In this document: positions 8,155 through 15,523 of the stretch, piece by piece
Layout of the letters: each line of letters begins with the position of its first letter
Position numbering within the stretch: the stretch's first letter is position 1
Origin: Caldifarciminota bacterium
Lineage (GTDB): Bacteria; Hydrothermota; Tepidihabitantia; B3-TA06
DNA: 32,667 bases
Assembly (NCBI GenBank): GCA_016934635.1
Contig: JAFGSK010000021.1
Location: 1 to 32,667, forward strand
Reading direction: 5' to 3'
Notes under the pieces: generated by a model
Seen by the model: the letters and a program-made list of their open reading frames with translations, nothing else
Told to the model about the DNA's origin: nothing
Databases searched by the model: none
Made by a program: the position numbers and the translations under genes

Positions 8155-8186
8155 AAAAAAAAAAGCGCGAGATTTTAGTCTCGCGG
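8155..8186 (-). terminator. Terminator-like hairpin with U tract (minus strand)
   Basis: Read on the minus strand, a GC-rich 7-bp stem (CGCGAGA/TCTCGCG) is followed at once by ten T. The nearest minus-strand gene upstream is the tmRNA, which already has a closer terminator, so this may be a back-up or part of the neighbouring repeat. Confidence 0.45.
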
Positions 8187-8291
8187 CTGAGTTAAAGCTG
8201 CAAGATTACATGCAGGTTATCCCCCAACCGTTGCAGAGGCGGTAGGACATCCTCTCAGCGTGTCAGGCAGCCTGGAGAGGCTGCCCTACCG
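8178..8291. repeat. 114-bp dispersed repeat, copy 2
   Basis: Same length and orientation as 4959-5072, with about four differences. The outer stem is kept at 7 bp. The first inner hairpin carries substitutions that weaken it, and the second (GGCAGCC/GGCTGCC) is intact. Confidence 0.8.
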
Positions 8292-8375
8292 TTCTCATTA
8301 TTCCAGAATTATTTCATTCTAATCGTGAATGGAGGACGGACTCTCCAGTCCGTCAAAAAACCTATGAGATACAAA

Positions 8376-8406
8376 GTAGGACACCCTCTCAGGGTGTCAG
8401 GCAGCT
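8376..8406. repeat. Truncated third copy of the dispersed repeat
   Basis: Identical to the segment of copy 1 at 5023-5053 except at its first base or two and at its end. It keeps the perfect 8-bp ACACCCT-type hairpin but lacks the second hairpin and closing stem. A partial element next to a full copy suggests repeated insertion or deletion here. Confidence 0.6.
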
Positions 8407-8520
8407 TTTGTCCTGCTTTTGGGGAGCTTTTATACCACTTTTGTCATGCTTTTGTCCTACTTTTTCCACCCCACCCCTTCGCTACGCGAAGCTGTGGGGC
8501 CCCCAAGTTTAGAACAATAG

Positions 8521-8544
8521 AAAAAGCGCCTGAGCGGCGCTTTT
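8521..8544 (-). terminator. Rho-independent terminator after the tmRNA
   Basis: A GCGCC/GGCGC stem with a 5-nt loop is flanked by A5 and T4, so it works in both directions. On the minus strand it lies about 70 nt after the tmRNA 3' end. Confidence 0.7.
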
Positions 8545-8560
8545 GAATATAAGGTTGGGT

Positions 8561-8585
8561 GGAGTAACTACTTAGTAGTTACTCC
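8561..8585. other. Perfect 10-bp hairpin between tmRNA and its terminator
   Basis: GGAGTAACTA pairs with TAGTTACTCC across a 5-nt loop, only 28 nt beyond the mature tmRNA 3' end. It may stabilise the precursor or guide 3' trimming. It lacks a U tract. Confidence 0.5.
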
Positions 8586-8613
8586 TAAAAGATTCGTCGA
8601 AGACGAAGATTAA

Positions 8614-8969
8614 TGGAGGCGGCGGGAATCGAACCCGCGTCCGAAGTGGTCAACGGTCGAGCGCTACATGGTTAGTCACAACTTATAAGTCTCGCTCCTT
8701 CGCTGACTTGTGACAATCCACTAGGGAGCCAGCCATCTAAAAAATCCACCTGGAGTCGATGGCGGTCTCCAGGCTTCACCCGTCCTTAAAATACGCCGAA
8801 CGCTATGCCGAACAGGTAAAACATAGTGTCGACGACGCCGCTACTTAAGCAGCGTAAGCGTAGCTGTTATTGGCAGCTGTTATTCCCGTCGAAGGTTTAA
8901 CGAGATTACGACGGCTCCTCGCCATGCACTCTTCCGCATCTTAACACTCCGTCGAAGCCGTTCGCCCCC
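8614..8969 (-). ncRNA. ssrA: Transfer-messenger RNA (tmRNA), one-piece
   Basis: 356 nt. The 5' end GGGGGCG (8969-8963) pairs with the 3' CGCCTCC that precedes the discriminator A at 8614, forming a 7-bp acceptor stem with one G-U. The T arm (GCGGG, loop TTCGATT, CCCGC) and the conserved 5' GGCTTCGACG element are clear. The 3' CCA is not encoded. The tag frame lies at 8877-8845: (A)ANNSYAYAA followed by TAA, close to the usual AND..NYALAA type. The exact resume codon (GCT at 8877 or GCC at 8874) cannot be fixed by eye. tmRNA with SmpB rescues ribosomes stalled on broken mRNAs and tags the products for proteolysis. Confidence 0.95.
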
Positions 8970-8977
8970 TTCGCCCT

Positions 8978-9001
8978 AAAAAAATCGTTTCGCGATTTTA
9001 G
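8978..9001 (-). other. Terminator-like hairpin inside the tmRNA leader
   Basis: On the minus strand, AAAATCG and CGATTTT enclose a 5-nt loop and run into a T7 tract, about 9 nt before the mature tmRNA 5' end. The stem is AT-rich, so termination would be weak. It might instead mark a processing point. Confidence 0.35.
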
Positions 9002-9093
9002 GGAGCCCCATTGGGGAATTCATAGAAGGTGATGCAGAAAATGCAATACACCCAATTTTCCAATGATCTACCTCAGTTACTGAGCCAGTTATT

Positions 9094-9121
9094 ATTATAG
9101 GGGAGAAGGCATAGTAGTCAA
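9094..9121 (-). promoter_or_regulatory. Promoter of the tmRNA gene
   Basis: TTGACT (9121-9116), 16-bp spacer, perfect TATAAT (9099-9094) on the minus strand. It is the best -10 in the window, as expected for an abundant RNA. It implies a 5' leader of about 118 nt that must be removed to give the mature tmRNA. Confidence 0.75.
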
Positions 9122-9169
9122 GGTTACAGCTAAAAAAACACGGGTCTTAGCGGCGATAGATGTCTCGTC

Positions 9170-11212
9170 TTATAGTTTCAACCGCAATCCTCCGCATTCT
9201 CGAATCACTACGCCTACATCTGAATACAGAAATTCCTTCGAGAACGTAACATTTGTAAGGTCAATAGGTTGCACGATTTCGTTAAGAATATAGTTTATGT
9301 CCGCTGTAGTATCAATATGGTGTTTCTCCGAAGTAAATCTTATGCGGTATACATCGGTCCATACTGTATAGAACGGTTCATGCCCTATATCATAGGCTAA
9401 TGTGCACGAAGGCAGCGCAATCCTTGCAGCAATGGGCAGGTTAGAGTCTTTGGCAATATATTTCACGTTAAAATCGTCTTTGATCATGTCCAGACCGCTC
9501 GTGTCGCCATCTTTCTCAGATAGGCAAAGCAGGTAGTCTATCTTCCGTATGTTTTGTGAATGGAGATAGTCAGCAACAGTATGTTCAGCCTTTGACCCTG
9601 GGTTAATCAATATATTGTATCCATCAGATTCAAGAAGGGTTACGTTGCCGTTTCTTGTATCAAGGAATGTTATTACTGGCTTTTTTGATTCCAATGCCCA
9701 GGGCCATACACCAAGGTTTGCACTGATGAGCAGTACCCCTAGAGCTAATTTAAACCTGTTCGATCTGCTTTTCTCGGAATGAATTAACAATGCACCAAGG
9801 AATATACCGACTACTGACGCAATTGGCCAAGGTCCGGTTTTCCATAGGGTTCCGGGCAAAAATTGAAGTAGTTTCTCGATAGTCCAGAGGAATCCTGATA
9901 CAACATAACCGAGAAATTGAGCTCCTTGAAACCAGATTATACTCACCAGTAGTATTGTTAAACCAAGAGGAAGAGTCAGGGAGACAAGAGGTAAGATTGG
10001 TAAATTAGCGAGTAAAGGCCCCAGGGTGGCTTCATTGAAGTGAAAAGCCAAAAAAGGCATGGTAAATAAGGTAGCAAAAAAAGATAGTACAAGTGGTAAA
10101 ATTATCCATTTAAAAACAGGCTTTGGAATCTTGAATCGGCTCTTTTTCCTAAGTTTCTTCTTCGATTGGGACGAGCTGAACAGTTCCTGAACAAAACCTG
10201 CGCCAAGTATTATTCCGAATGCTGCTGCAAAACTCAGCTGAAACCCAGCAGTCAGTATCTCGGAAGGCTGGGCTATCATTAAAACCAGAGCCGCAATAGC
10301 TAAGCTATTTAATGGCAAGACCTTGCGTTCAAACAAGAACCCTCCTGCTATAAACAGGCTCATCACCGATGCACGAATAATCGAAGGTCTGGGACCTACC
10401 AATGCGGTGTAGAAGATGAGTATTACCGCAAGTAATGGAAGAATCAGCCATCTGGGAACATGAAAGAATCGCAAAAGCAGGAACAGAAAGGCAACTAATA
10501 CACCTACGTGCAGACCTGACACGGCCAGAATGTGTAAGGTACCGGTACGTTTTAGGTTGGCAAACATCTCGTCAGATAAATCCGCTCGTTCTCCAAGAAG
10601 AATTGCTGCGTAAAGTGTAGCCTGTTTTCCGAAAAGGTCTTTGCATCTGGTGATGACCGATGCCCTTACGTCGTTCAACCATTTGCGTAGACCTCTCGGT
10701 GTATCCAGCTTGATTACCTTATCGTGTAAAATCCTGCCGATTACGCCTTCGCGTTCCAGACGTTTGTTCCTGCCGGGTACCCCGGGATTTCGCGGGTAGT
10801 TTAGCTTCTGCAACTCGCCTTTTATCGAGAGTCTGGTGCCTAAATCTTCGTCTTTCTCAAGATAGCAAAGAGCCTTACGTCCTTTAATCCCCTCAGGTGA
10901 GGTAATCATTAACTCGGTATAGCTTCCCTGAGAGCCTGTTACAGTTGCCTCGATCTCGATGGTCTTGCCGTAGTTATCGTCAGGAAAGGGCGCAGGCAAC
11001 GATAGTTGACCGTACGATACCGCAAGAGAGAAAAGGGCTACGTACAGGAATCTCGGTGATATGAATACCGCAGGCAGGATGCTTGACCCGGCCAGAATTA
11101 AGGCAGCCCACCAAAGCCATGTTGCATCCACGAGAAGTCCGAGCACCAGTCCTGCACCTATCACAACAGCGCAGCGCAAAGCCAGGAAGCGTTTGCCGGT
11201 GAGAAGCTCCAT
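9170..11212 (-). CDS. comEC: ComEC/Rec2-family DNA-uptake channel with degenerate C-terminal domain
   Basis: 680 residues. Hydrophobic helices at the N-terminus are followed by a soluble OB-like domain (about 60-170). The 'Competence' transmembrane domain, with the family signature LHILAVSGLHVG near 229-240, occupies about 185-480. This protein forms the inner-membrane channel for single-stranded DNA in natural transformation. The C-terminal ~170 residues align with the metallo-beta-lactamase domain of ComEC (start ITFLD), but the metal-binding HxHxDH is replaced by a segment reading LSEKDGDTSG, so that domain is probably not a nuclease. The ATG at 11212 is 5 nt after the -10 with no Shine-Dalgarno, hence a leaderless mRNA. 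It is divergent from the lipoprotein cluster. Confidence 0.88.
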   Translation of the reverse strand: MELLTGKRFLALRCAVVIGAGLVLGLLVDATWLWWAALILAGSSILPAVFISPRFLYVALFSLAVSYGQLSLPAPFPDDNYGKTIEIEATVTGSQGSYTELMITSPEGIKGRKALCYLEKDEDLGTRLSIKGELQKLNYPRNPGVPGRNKRLEREGVIGRILHDKVIKLDTPRGLRKWLNDVRASVITRCKDLFGKQATLYAAILLGERADLSDEMFANLKRTGTLHILAVSGLHVGVLVAFLFLLLRFFHVPRWLILPLLAVILIFYTALVGPRPSIIRASVMSLFIAGGFLFERKVLPLNSLAIAALVLMIAQPSEILTAGFQLSFAAAFGIILGAGFVQELFSSSQSKKKLRKKSRFKIPKPVFKWIILPLVLSFFATLFTMPFLAFHFNEATLGPLLANLPILPLVSLTLPLGLTILLVSIIWFQGAQFLGYVVSGFLWTIEKLLQFLPGTLWKTGPWPIASVVGIFLGALLIHSEKSRSNRFKLALGVLLISANLGVWPWALESKKPVITFLDTRNGNVTLLESDGYNILINPGSKAEHTVADYLHSQNIRKIDYLLCLSEKDGDTSGLDMIKDDFNVKYIAKDSNLPIAARIALPSCTLAYDIGHEPFYTVWTDVYRIRFTSEKHHIDTTADINYILNEIVQPIDLTNVTFSKEFLYSDVGVVIRECGGLRLKL

Positions 11213-11217
11213 TCACA

Positions 11218-11245
11218 AGCATATGCGTAAGTCGTTTTTAGTCAA
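11218..11245 (-). promoter_or_regulatory. Promoter of comEC (leaderless type)
   Basis: TTGACT (11245-11240), 16-bp spacer, TATGCT (11223-11218) on the minus strand, with the start codon 5 nt further on. Confidence 0.68.
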
Positions 11246-11266
11246 GGGGATTAATATGCTTGGACC

Positions 11267-11294
11267 TTGACTTGAGAATATAACTTCCTATACT
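11267..11294 (+). promoter_or_regulatory. Promoter of lipoprotein gene 1
   Basis: TTGACT (11267-11272), 16-bp spacer, TATACT (11289-11294). It is back to back with the comEC promoter. Confidence 0.7.
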
Positions 11295-11330
11295 AATGCT
11301 TCAAAGAAGGGATTTAAGAAAGGAGTGGAC

Positions 11331-11747
11331 ATGAAGTATATCAATCTTATCCTTCCTGTAATGTTCTTATCGTTTTTGGCCTTGGTCGGCTGCGAAAACG
11401 AGCCGCCGGTTATCGAAAGGCTTGAGGCTAGTATTTATAAACCACTGGATAATGAAATAATCGAGCCAAGTGATACTGTTGAAGTATTCTGTAAGGCTGA
11501 TGATCCTGATTACAGATCCAGTATATGGGAACCTGATGTAATGACGGGTGATGCATCTCTCGATTATTCTTGGGAAACTCTTGATGGAGGGGTTTTTCTG
11601 GACTTCCAAGCGTTCCCCAATTATGAGGCATATAGATACTGGGAAGCACCGGTGGATACCGGGAGTTATCGTATTGCCTGTACGGTTATCGATAATGACG
11701 GGGCAACGGACTCTGACACTTTAACCATAGAGGTGATTGAGGAGTAG
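11331..11747 (+). CDS. Small lipoprotein with one Ig/PKD-like domain (array member 1)
   Basis: 138 residues. A hydrophobic signal ends in a lipobox (ALVGC), followed by ENEPPVI, the same post-cysteine motif seen in members 3 and 4. The rest is one Ig/PKD-like beta-sandwich: a DTVEVFCKADDPD strand, a central Trp, then YRIACTVIDNDG and a TIEV strand. It should be lipid-anchored on the periplasmic or outer face. No enzymatic residues are seen, and the C-terminal domain of members 3-5 is absent. The ATG at 11331 is chosen because AGGAG lies five bases upstream; a GTG at 11325 overlaps that site. Confidence 0.72.
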   Translation: MKYINLILPVMFLSFLALVGCENEPPVIERLEASIYKPLDNEIIEPSDTVEVFCKADDPDYRSSIWEPDVMTGDASLDYSWETLDGGVFLDFQAFPNYEAYRYWEAPVDTGSYRIACTVIDNDGATDSDTLTIEVIEE

Positions 11748-11836
11748 GGGCACTGATCAACTAGACTGGCTGATGACTTAAACCTTTCTACCTGATCCGA
11801 GTCTAAAAGATATACATAGTCTTAGAAGGAGGCCTT

Positions 11837-12241
11837 ATGAAAAGTGTGAAGAGAACGTTTCTATTAACAATATCAGTGAGTGCATCACTTGTTATTCTGG
11901 CGTCTTTCTCCCTCGGTGGCGTGGGGTGCTTAGATTACATTGGTGGTTGCAATTACGACAGCCTTTGCGTGGATCGAGATACTGCTGGTTTTGGCGACTC
12001 ATTGACGATTACAGCTTTCGTAAGCGGCAAGAATTCGGATAAGATGATGTTTGTATGGGATGCTCCGGACGGTGGAACCTTTATAGAATTCCCTTACCTG
12101 CCGAGCGATTATATAGACACTTCACAAGTACATTGGGTAGTCCCTAATTCACAAGGGCAATACGAAATCATATGTGAAGCAGGTGGTAATTCCGTTAACA
12201 TGGATGCCAAATCGGTCGAGATTGAGGTGATTGAGGAATAG
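11837..12241 (+). CDS. Small secreted or lipoprotein-like Ig-fold protein (array member 2)
   Basis: 134 residues. A hydrophobic leader of about 30 residues ends at GVGC, which is a poor lipobox because Gly replaces the usual Leu at -3. Three further Cys lie within the next 20 residues, which is unusual for the array. The body (DSLTITAFVSG, FVWDAPDGGTF, YEIICEAGG, EIEVIEE) follows the same strand order as the Ig/PKD-like domain of its neighbours and ends with the same IEVIEE tail as member 1. The ATG has a strong AAGGAGG site. No convincing promoter lies directly upstream, so it may be co-transcribed with member 1. The most divergent copy; function unknown. Confidence 0.68.
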   Translation: MKSVKRTFLLTISVSASLVILASFSLGGVGCLDYIGGCNYDSLCVDRDTAGFGDSLTITAFVSGKNSDKMMFVWDAPDGGTFIEFPYLPSDYIDTSQVHWVVPNSQGQYEIICEAGGNSVNMDAKSVEIEVIEE

Positions 12242-12249
12242 AGTTAATC

Positions 12250-12277
12250 TTGACAGCAGGAATATATCACATATACT
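12250..12277 (+). promoter_or_regulatory. Promoter of lipoprotein gene 3
   Basis: TTGACA (12250-12255), 16-bp spacer, TATACT (12272-12277). A longer reading-frame start at 12231 would lie before this promoter, which supports the start at 12321. Confidence 0.72.
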
Positions 12278-12320
12278 GACAGTAGCGTTTTGTCAAACAA
12301 TCCAAACTGAGGAGAAAAGT

Positions 12321-13199
12321 ATGAAGAAAGGATTAATCATTCTAGCGGTGATTGTGATCATTGGAGGGTTTTACCTCACAGGATGCGCAAAGAATGAACC
12401 GCCTACAATAACTGATCTGGAGTCATCCGATACGTTGGTTACGCAAGGTTCAGAAGTCACAGTAACCTGCACTGCGACCGACCCGAACGATGATGTCCTT
12501 ACTTACACCTGGACTGCACCTGACGGCGGAACTTTTTTATATCCACAGGACAGTTCGGTTGTGATCTGGGTAGCTCCTGCACCGGATTCTGCAGGAAGCT
12601 ACAGGATTATCTGTACGGTTACCGATGATCGTGACGAATCAGTATCCGACACAATAACGATTCAGGTCGCAGAAGACTACTCTCCAAAGGCTGTAGGATT
12701 CTACTGGATATACAAAGCCAATATCTTACTGCCGAATGACTCTCCGGATACACTAACTTACACGGCAACCATCGTTGACAGTATGCTGGTTGGTGATACC
12801 GTCTACTGGTACATCGAGCGTAGCTTCGATTTGGTTTCAATCGTCCTTACCAATCCGGTTGATACGATAATTCAAAAGGTGATAGGCAATGCTGTATGGA
12901 TCAATGACCCAAAGCTTGAAGATGAGTATCTGGCGTTTCTTGAACCCTTATGGGTCAATAAATCCTGGGATACTGAAGACGGTGGGACTGCAAAAATCAC
13001 AGAAGGGATAGATGTAACAGTACCGACAGGAACCTACTACTTGAGTTTGCATATGGTAATTACCGGAGGCCAGCGCGGCGGCGACGAGTTCTGGCTCGCT
13101 CCTAATATGGGGATAGTACAGACCTCTGGAAGCATGAACATACCTGCGGGAGATATAGACTACATCCTGAAGCTTGTAGAGTACGATACGACAGAATAA
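12321..13199 (+). CDS. Lipoprotein, one Ig/PKD-like domain plus conserved C-terminal domain (array member 3)
   Basis: 292 residues. Lipobox YLTGC, then AKNEPPTI. An Ig/PKD-like domain (about 30-120; VTCTATDPNDD, YTWTAPDGG, YRIICTVTDD) is followed by a C-terminal domain of about 165 residues. That domain starts at a PKAVGFYWIYKA motif and contains EPLWVNKSWD and EFWLAPNMGIVQ. Members 4 and 5 share it, including the W.AP..G motif. I do not recognise it as a named family, although similar WxAPxxG tails occur in other bacterial surface lipoproteins. The ATG at 12321 has GAGGAG upstream. Confidence 0.75.
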   Translation: MKKGLIILAVIVIIGGFYLTGCAKNEPPTITDLESSDTLVTQGSEVTVTCTATDPNDDVLTYTWTAPDGGTFLYPQDSSVVIWVAPAPDSAGSYRIICTVTDDRDESVSDTITIQVAEDYSPKAVGFYWIYKANILLPNDSPDTLTYTATIVDSMLVGDTVYWYIERSFDLVSIVLTNPVDTIIQKVIGNAVWINDPKLEDEYLAFLEPLWVNKSWDTEDGGTAKITEGIDVTVPTGTYYLSLHMVITGGQRGGDEFWLAPNMGIVQTSGSMNIPAGDIDYILKLVEYDTTE

Positions 13200-13385
13200 G
13201 ACAAGGGATATTTTACTGAGAGGCGCTTACACTTTTTTTGGAATTGAGACGATTTGTACTCTTAAGATAAACTGAATAGGAAGTGTAGTGAGGGAATTAG
13301 CGTTTAATCGATAGCTAATCAGCTTACAGTTAGGGAATAAGGACATAGTACTCCTTACGGGTCAACACTAGGGCTTTTTTCAAAC
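13200..13385 (+). other. Intergenic leader between lipoprotein genes 3 and 4
   Basis: 186 bp without a credible gene. It has T-rich runs near 13230 and 13374 but no clear hairpin-plus-U terminator. Confidence 0.3.
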
Positions 13386-13413
13386 TTGACAAGCGGGTTT
13401 GGATGAATATCCT
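13386..13413 (+). promoter_or_regulatory. Promoter of lipoprotein gene 4
   Basis: TTGACA (13386-13391), 16-bp spacer, TATCCT (13408-13413). The ATG at 13403 lies inside the spacer, so it cannot be the translation start. Confidence 0.7.
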
Positions 13414-13435
13414 AAGCTACTTGTTAGGAGGAAAT

Positions 13436-14560
13436 TTGAAAAAAGGGTTCATATTATTTACAACAGCGGCATTCGTGATTGCTTTGGTCGGATGTGGGAA
13501 CGAACCGCCGGTAATTGAAGATTTATACGCAGATATTCCTGAAGGCTCCAGAATATTTGCGTCAGATACGGTTACGTTCATTTGTGAGGCAACCGATCCT
13601 GACGAGGACGATGAACTATCTTACAACTGGAACGTTCCTGCAGGAGGGGCGTTCCTTACACCGACCGACTCATCTGTCCTTATCTGGATGGTTCCTGCAG
13701 AGGAAGGTTCATATATCCTGACCTGTGTAGTTTCCGATCCCGAAGACAATGCTGACTCAGGCTCCCTTACGATAGATGTGTTCGTTAATAAAAGACCGAA
13801 AATCGACAGCATAACCGGGCTCAACCTCGTAACTGCAGGTGATACAGTGCTCATTACCTGCTTTGCTTCAGACGAGGATAGCGGCCAGGAATTGAGCTTT
13901 GCCTGGGAAGCTTCGGGAGGCAGCCTTACAGAGCCATCCGGTGCATCAAATCTATCCTGGGTTGCGCCTGATTATTCAGGTGTATTCGATTTAATCTGCA
14001 CCGTATCCGATGGAATGGCCCAGATAGTTGATACGTTTACCGTTACTGTCCAGAACTACTTTCCTCTCGGTCTCGGGTACAAGTGGCTTTACATGGATGT
14101 GCTGGATTTCGTTGTCTTTGTCGATACGCTGTATTACAAGGCTACAGTGGTGGATTACACTCAGAGTCCGGGTAGGGTAAACTGGTCGGTCCAGAGGCAG
14201 TATTTTGACAGCGCTGAGTACGTAGATACCATTTACGATACGATGCACTACATCGTTGCCGGTGATTCGTTAATCCTGGATGACCCGAACCAGGATGAAC
14301 AGTTGCTGGGATTGTTGTTCCCTCTGTGGGTAGGTAAATATTGGGACATCGGAGACGGAACACTGGCTACGGTTACCTATTCAGGACCACGAAGTGTTCC
14401 GGCAGGTCTTTTTACCGATTGTATGTTCGTTCAACTAGATGATGAAGAACGACAACCTAACGATTACTGGTTTGCACCGGATATAGGAATGGTTCAAGTC
14501 GGGGTATCCTTGGATACCGTAGATCTTGTGTTCGAGTTGACAGACTCCGATTTACACTAG
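13436..14560 (+). CDS. Lipoprotein, two Ig/PKD-like domains plus conserved C-terminal domain (array member 4)
   Basis: 374 residues. Lipobox ALVGC, then GNEPPVI. Two successive Ig/PKD-like domains (about 25-115 and 118-205) share the pattern C-A/E-TDPD/SDED ... W-N/E ... LTC/LICxVSD. The C-terminal domain starts at NYFPLGLGYKW and carries FPLWVGKYWD and DYWFAPDIGMVQ, aligning with members 3 and 5. It looks like a domain-duplicated copy of member 3. The start is the TTG at 13436: it has AGGAGG four bases upstream, and the upstream ATG (13403) falls within the promoter spacer. Confidence 0.78.
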   Translation: MKKGFILFTTAAFVIALVGCGNEPPVIEDLYADIPEGSRIFASDTVTFICEATDPDEDDELSYNWNVPAGGAFLTPTDSSVLIWMVPAEEGSYILTCVVSDPEDNADSGSLTIDVFVNKRPKIDSITGLNLVTAGDTVLITCFASDEDSGQELSFAWEASGGSLTEPSGASNLSWVAPDYSGVFDLICTVSDGMAQIVDTFTVTVQNYFPLGLGYKWLYMDVLDFVVFVDTLYYKATVVDYTQSPGRVNWSVQRQYFDSAEYVDTIYDTMHYIVAGDSLILDDPNQDEQLLGLLFPLWVGKYWDIGDGTLATVTYSGPRSVPAGLFTDCMFVQLDDEERQPNDYWFAPDIGMVQVGVSLDTVDLVFELTDSDLH

Positions 14561-14574
14561 TTTTTTTCATCTGC

Positions 14575-14602
14575 TTGACTTTTTTGCAACAGGGGTTATT
14601 CT
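14575..14602 (+). promoter_or_regulatory. Promoter of lipoprotein gene 5
   Basis: TTGACT (14575-14580), 16-bp spacer, TATTCT (14597-14602), followed by a short leader with AAGGAG. Confidence 0.68.
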
Positions 14603-14628
14603 AGGCCAGGTCAATCAAGGAGAATGTC

Positions 14629-15519
14629 ATGAGAAGAATCGTTGTTTCTATGTTTGTCGTAGCGTTAGCGGCGATTTTATTCCTTGCAGGATGCGCCAAG
14701 AACGAACTGCCGATAATAGAAATATTCGAGGTTGATCCAGCCTCAGATACATTGATTGTTGCAGGGGATACGATTCAGATAAAAGTCCAGGCTTCAGATC
14801 CAGATGGCGATTCTGTAAAAGTCAACCTGGAAGTCGACGCCGGCACTCTCGTGGGATCTCAGGATGGTTCAGAAATCTTCTGGATTTCACCGGATTATTC
14901 AGGGACTTTCAATGTTAACCTTACCGTAACGGACAGGGATACGATAATTGATACAACAGATTGTGTTACGGATGCGATACAGGTGCATGTACAGAACTAC
15001 TTTCCTATGGAAAGGGGTTACAGTTTATACTACGACGGTTTTATCTGGTTGATCACCAATATCCCGAAATCGATTACGAGGAATATCTATTCTAAAGAAG
15101 ACCGCGGTGACGGGGAATTCCTCTGGCATATCGAAACGAAGGACTCAACTGCAGAAAATATTAACATGGACTCTCTGGATTACTTTTCAGTTAAGGAGGG
15201 GAGTGTTTTCGAATCGGTAAGAATCTACAGCAGGGCGTTACCCCCGAATGAAGGTGAAATCTGCGAGATGCCTTTGTGGGAAGGGAAAAAATGGGCATAC
15301 AATGAAGACGGTTTCGCCGAGGTGATCGAGATCCGTAGCCGGGGTACATCTGCGTTCAGCTTCGACAGCTGTGCGCATATAGAAATCACCTTCCCAGGGG
15401 ATTCCGCCTTGGTACGAACGATATGGTTTGCTCCGGATGTCGGGATAATAGAAGATAAATTGGAATCAAAAGGATCCGAGTTATTCGACTTTGAACTTCT
15501 CCAGTACGAGTTCGATTAG
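14629..15519 (+). CDS. Lipoprotein, one Ig/PKD-like domain plus conserved C-terminal domain (array member 5)
   Basis: 296 residues. The signal ends in lipobox FLAGC followed by AKNELPII. The Ig/PKD-like domain (about 35-120; IQIKVQASDPDGD, FNVNLTVTD) lacks the pair of Cys-bearing strands seen in members 3 and 4. The C-terminal domain starts at NYFPMERGYSLYY and has EMPLWEGKKW and TIWFAPDVGIIE. Anchored surface protein, function unknown. The ATG is preceded by AAGGAG. It ends five bases before the convergent stop of miaA, so the two transcripts meet tail to tail with no visible terminator between them. Confidence 0.75.
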   Translation: MRRIVVSMFVVALAAILFLAGCAKNELPIIEIFEVDPASDTLIVAGDTIQIKVQASDPDGDSVKVNLEVDAGTLVGSQDGSEIFWISPDYSGTFNVNLTVTDRDTIIDTTDCVTDAIQVHVQNYFPMERGYSLYYDGFIWLITNIPKSITRNIYSKEDRGDGEFLWHIETKDSTAENINMDSLDYFSVKEGSVFESVRIYSRALPPNEGEICEMPLWEGKKWAYNEDGFAEVIEIRSRGTSAFSFDSCAHIEITFPGDSALVRTIWFAPDVGIIEDKLESKGSELFDFELLQYEFD

Positions 15520-15523
15520 ACCG

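Larger units (their letters stand above)
7996..8520. other. Gene-free, hairpin-rich stretch
   Basis: No reading frame here is credible. It holds the repeat copy at 8178-8291 and several perfect short hairpins: 8094-8112 (7-bp stem, GGAA loop), 8335-8354 (8-bp stem, CTCC loop) and 8380-8398 (8-bp stem, CTC loop; part of a truncated repeat copy). An A10 tract joined to a GC-rich hairpin at 8155-8186 resembles a minus-strand terminator. Confidence 0.6.

Noticed and set aside
8976..9023. 15-codon ORF in the tmRNA leader
   Set aside because: It has no Shine-Dalgarno and lies over the terminator-like hairpin, so chance is likely.
12231..12320. N-terminal extension of lipoprotein 3
   Set aside because: It would start upstream of the promoter at 12250-12277 and would bury the lipoprotein signal. 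The ATG at 12321 has a good ribosome site.
13200..13385. Riboswitch or attenuator before lipoprotein gene 4
   Set aside because: The promoter lies at 13386-13413, downstream of this stretch, so it would not be part of the leader; no conserved fold was seen.
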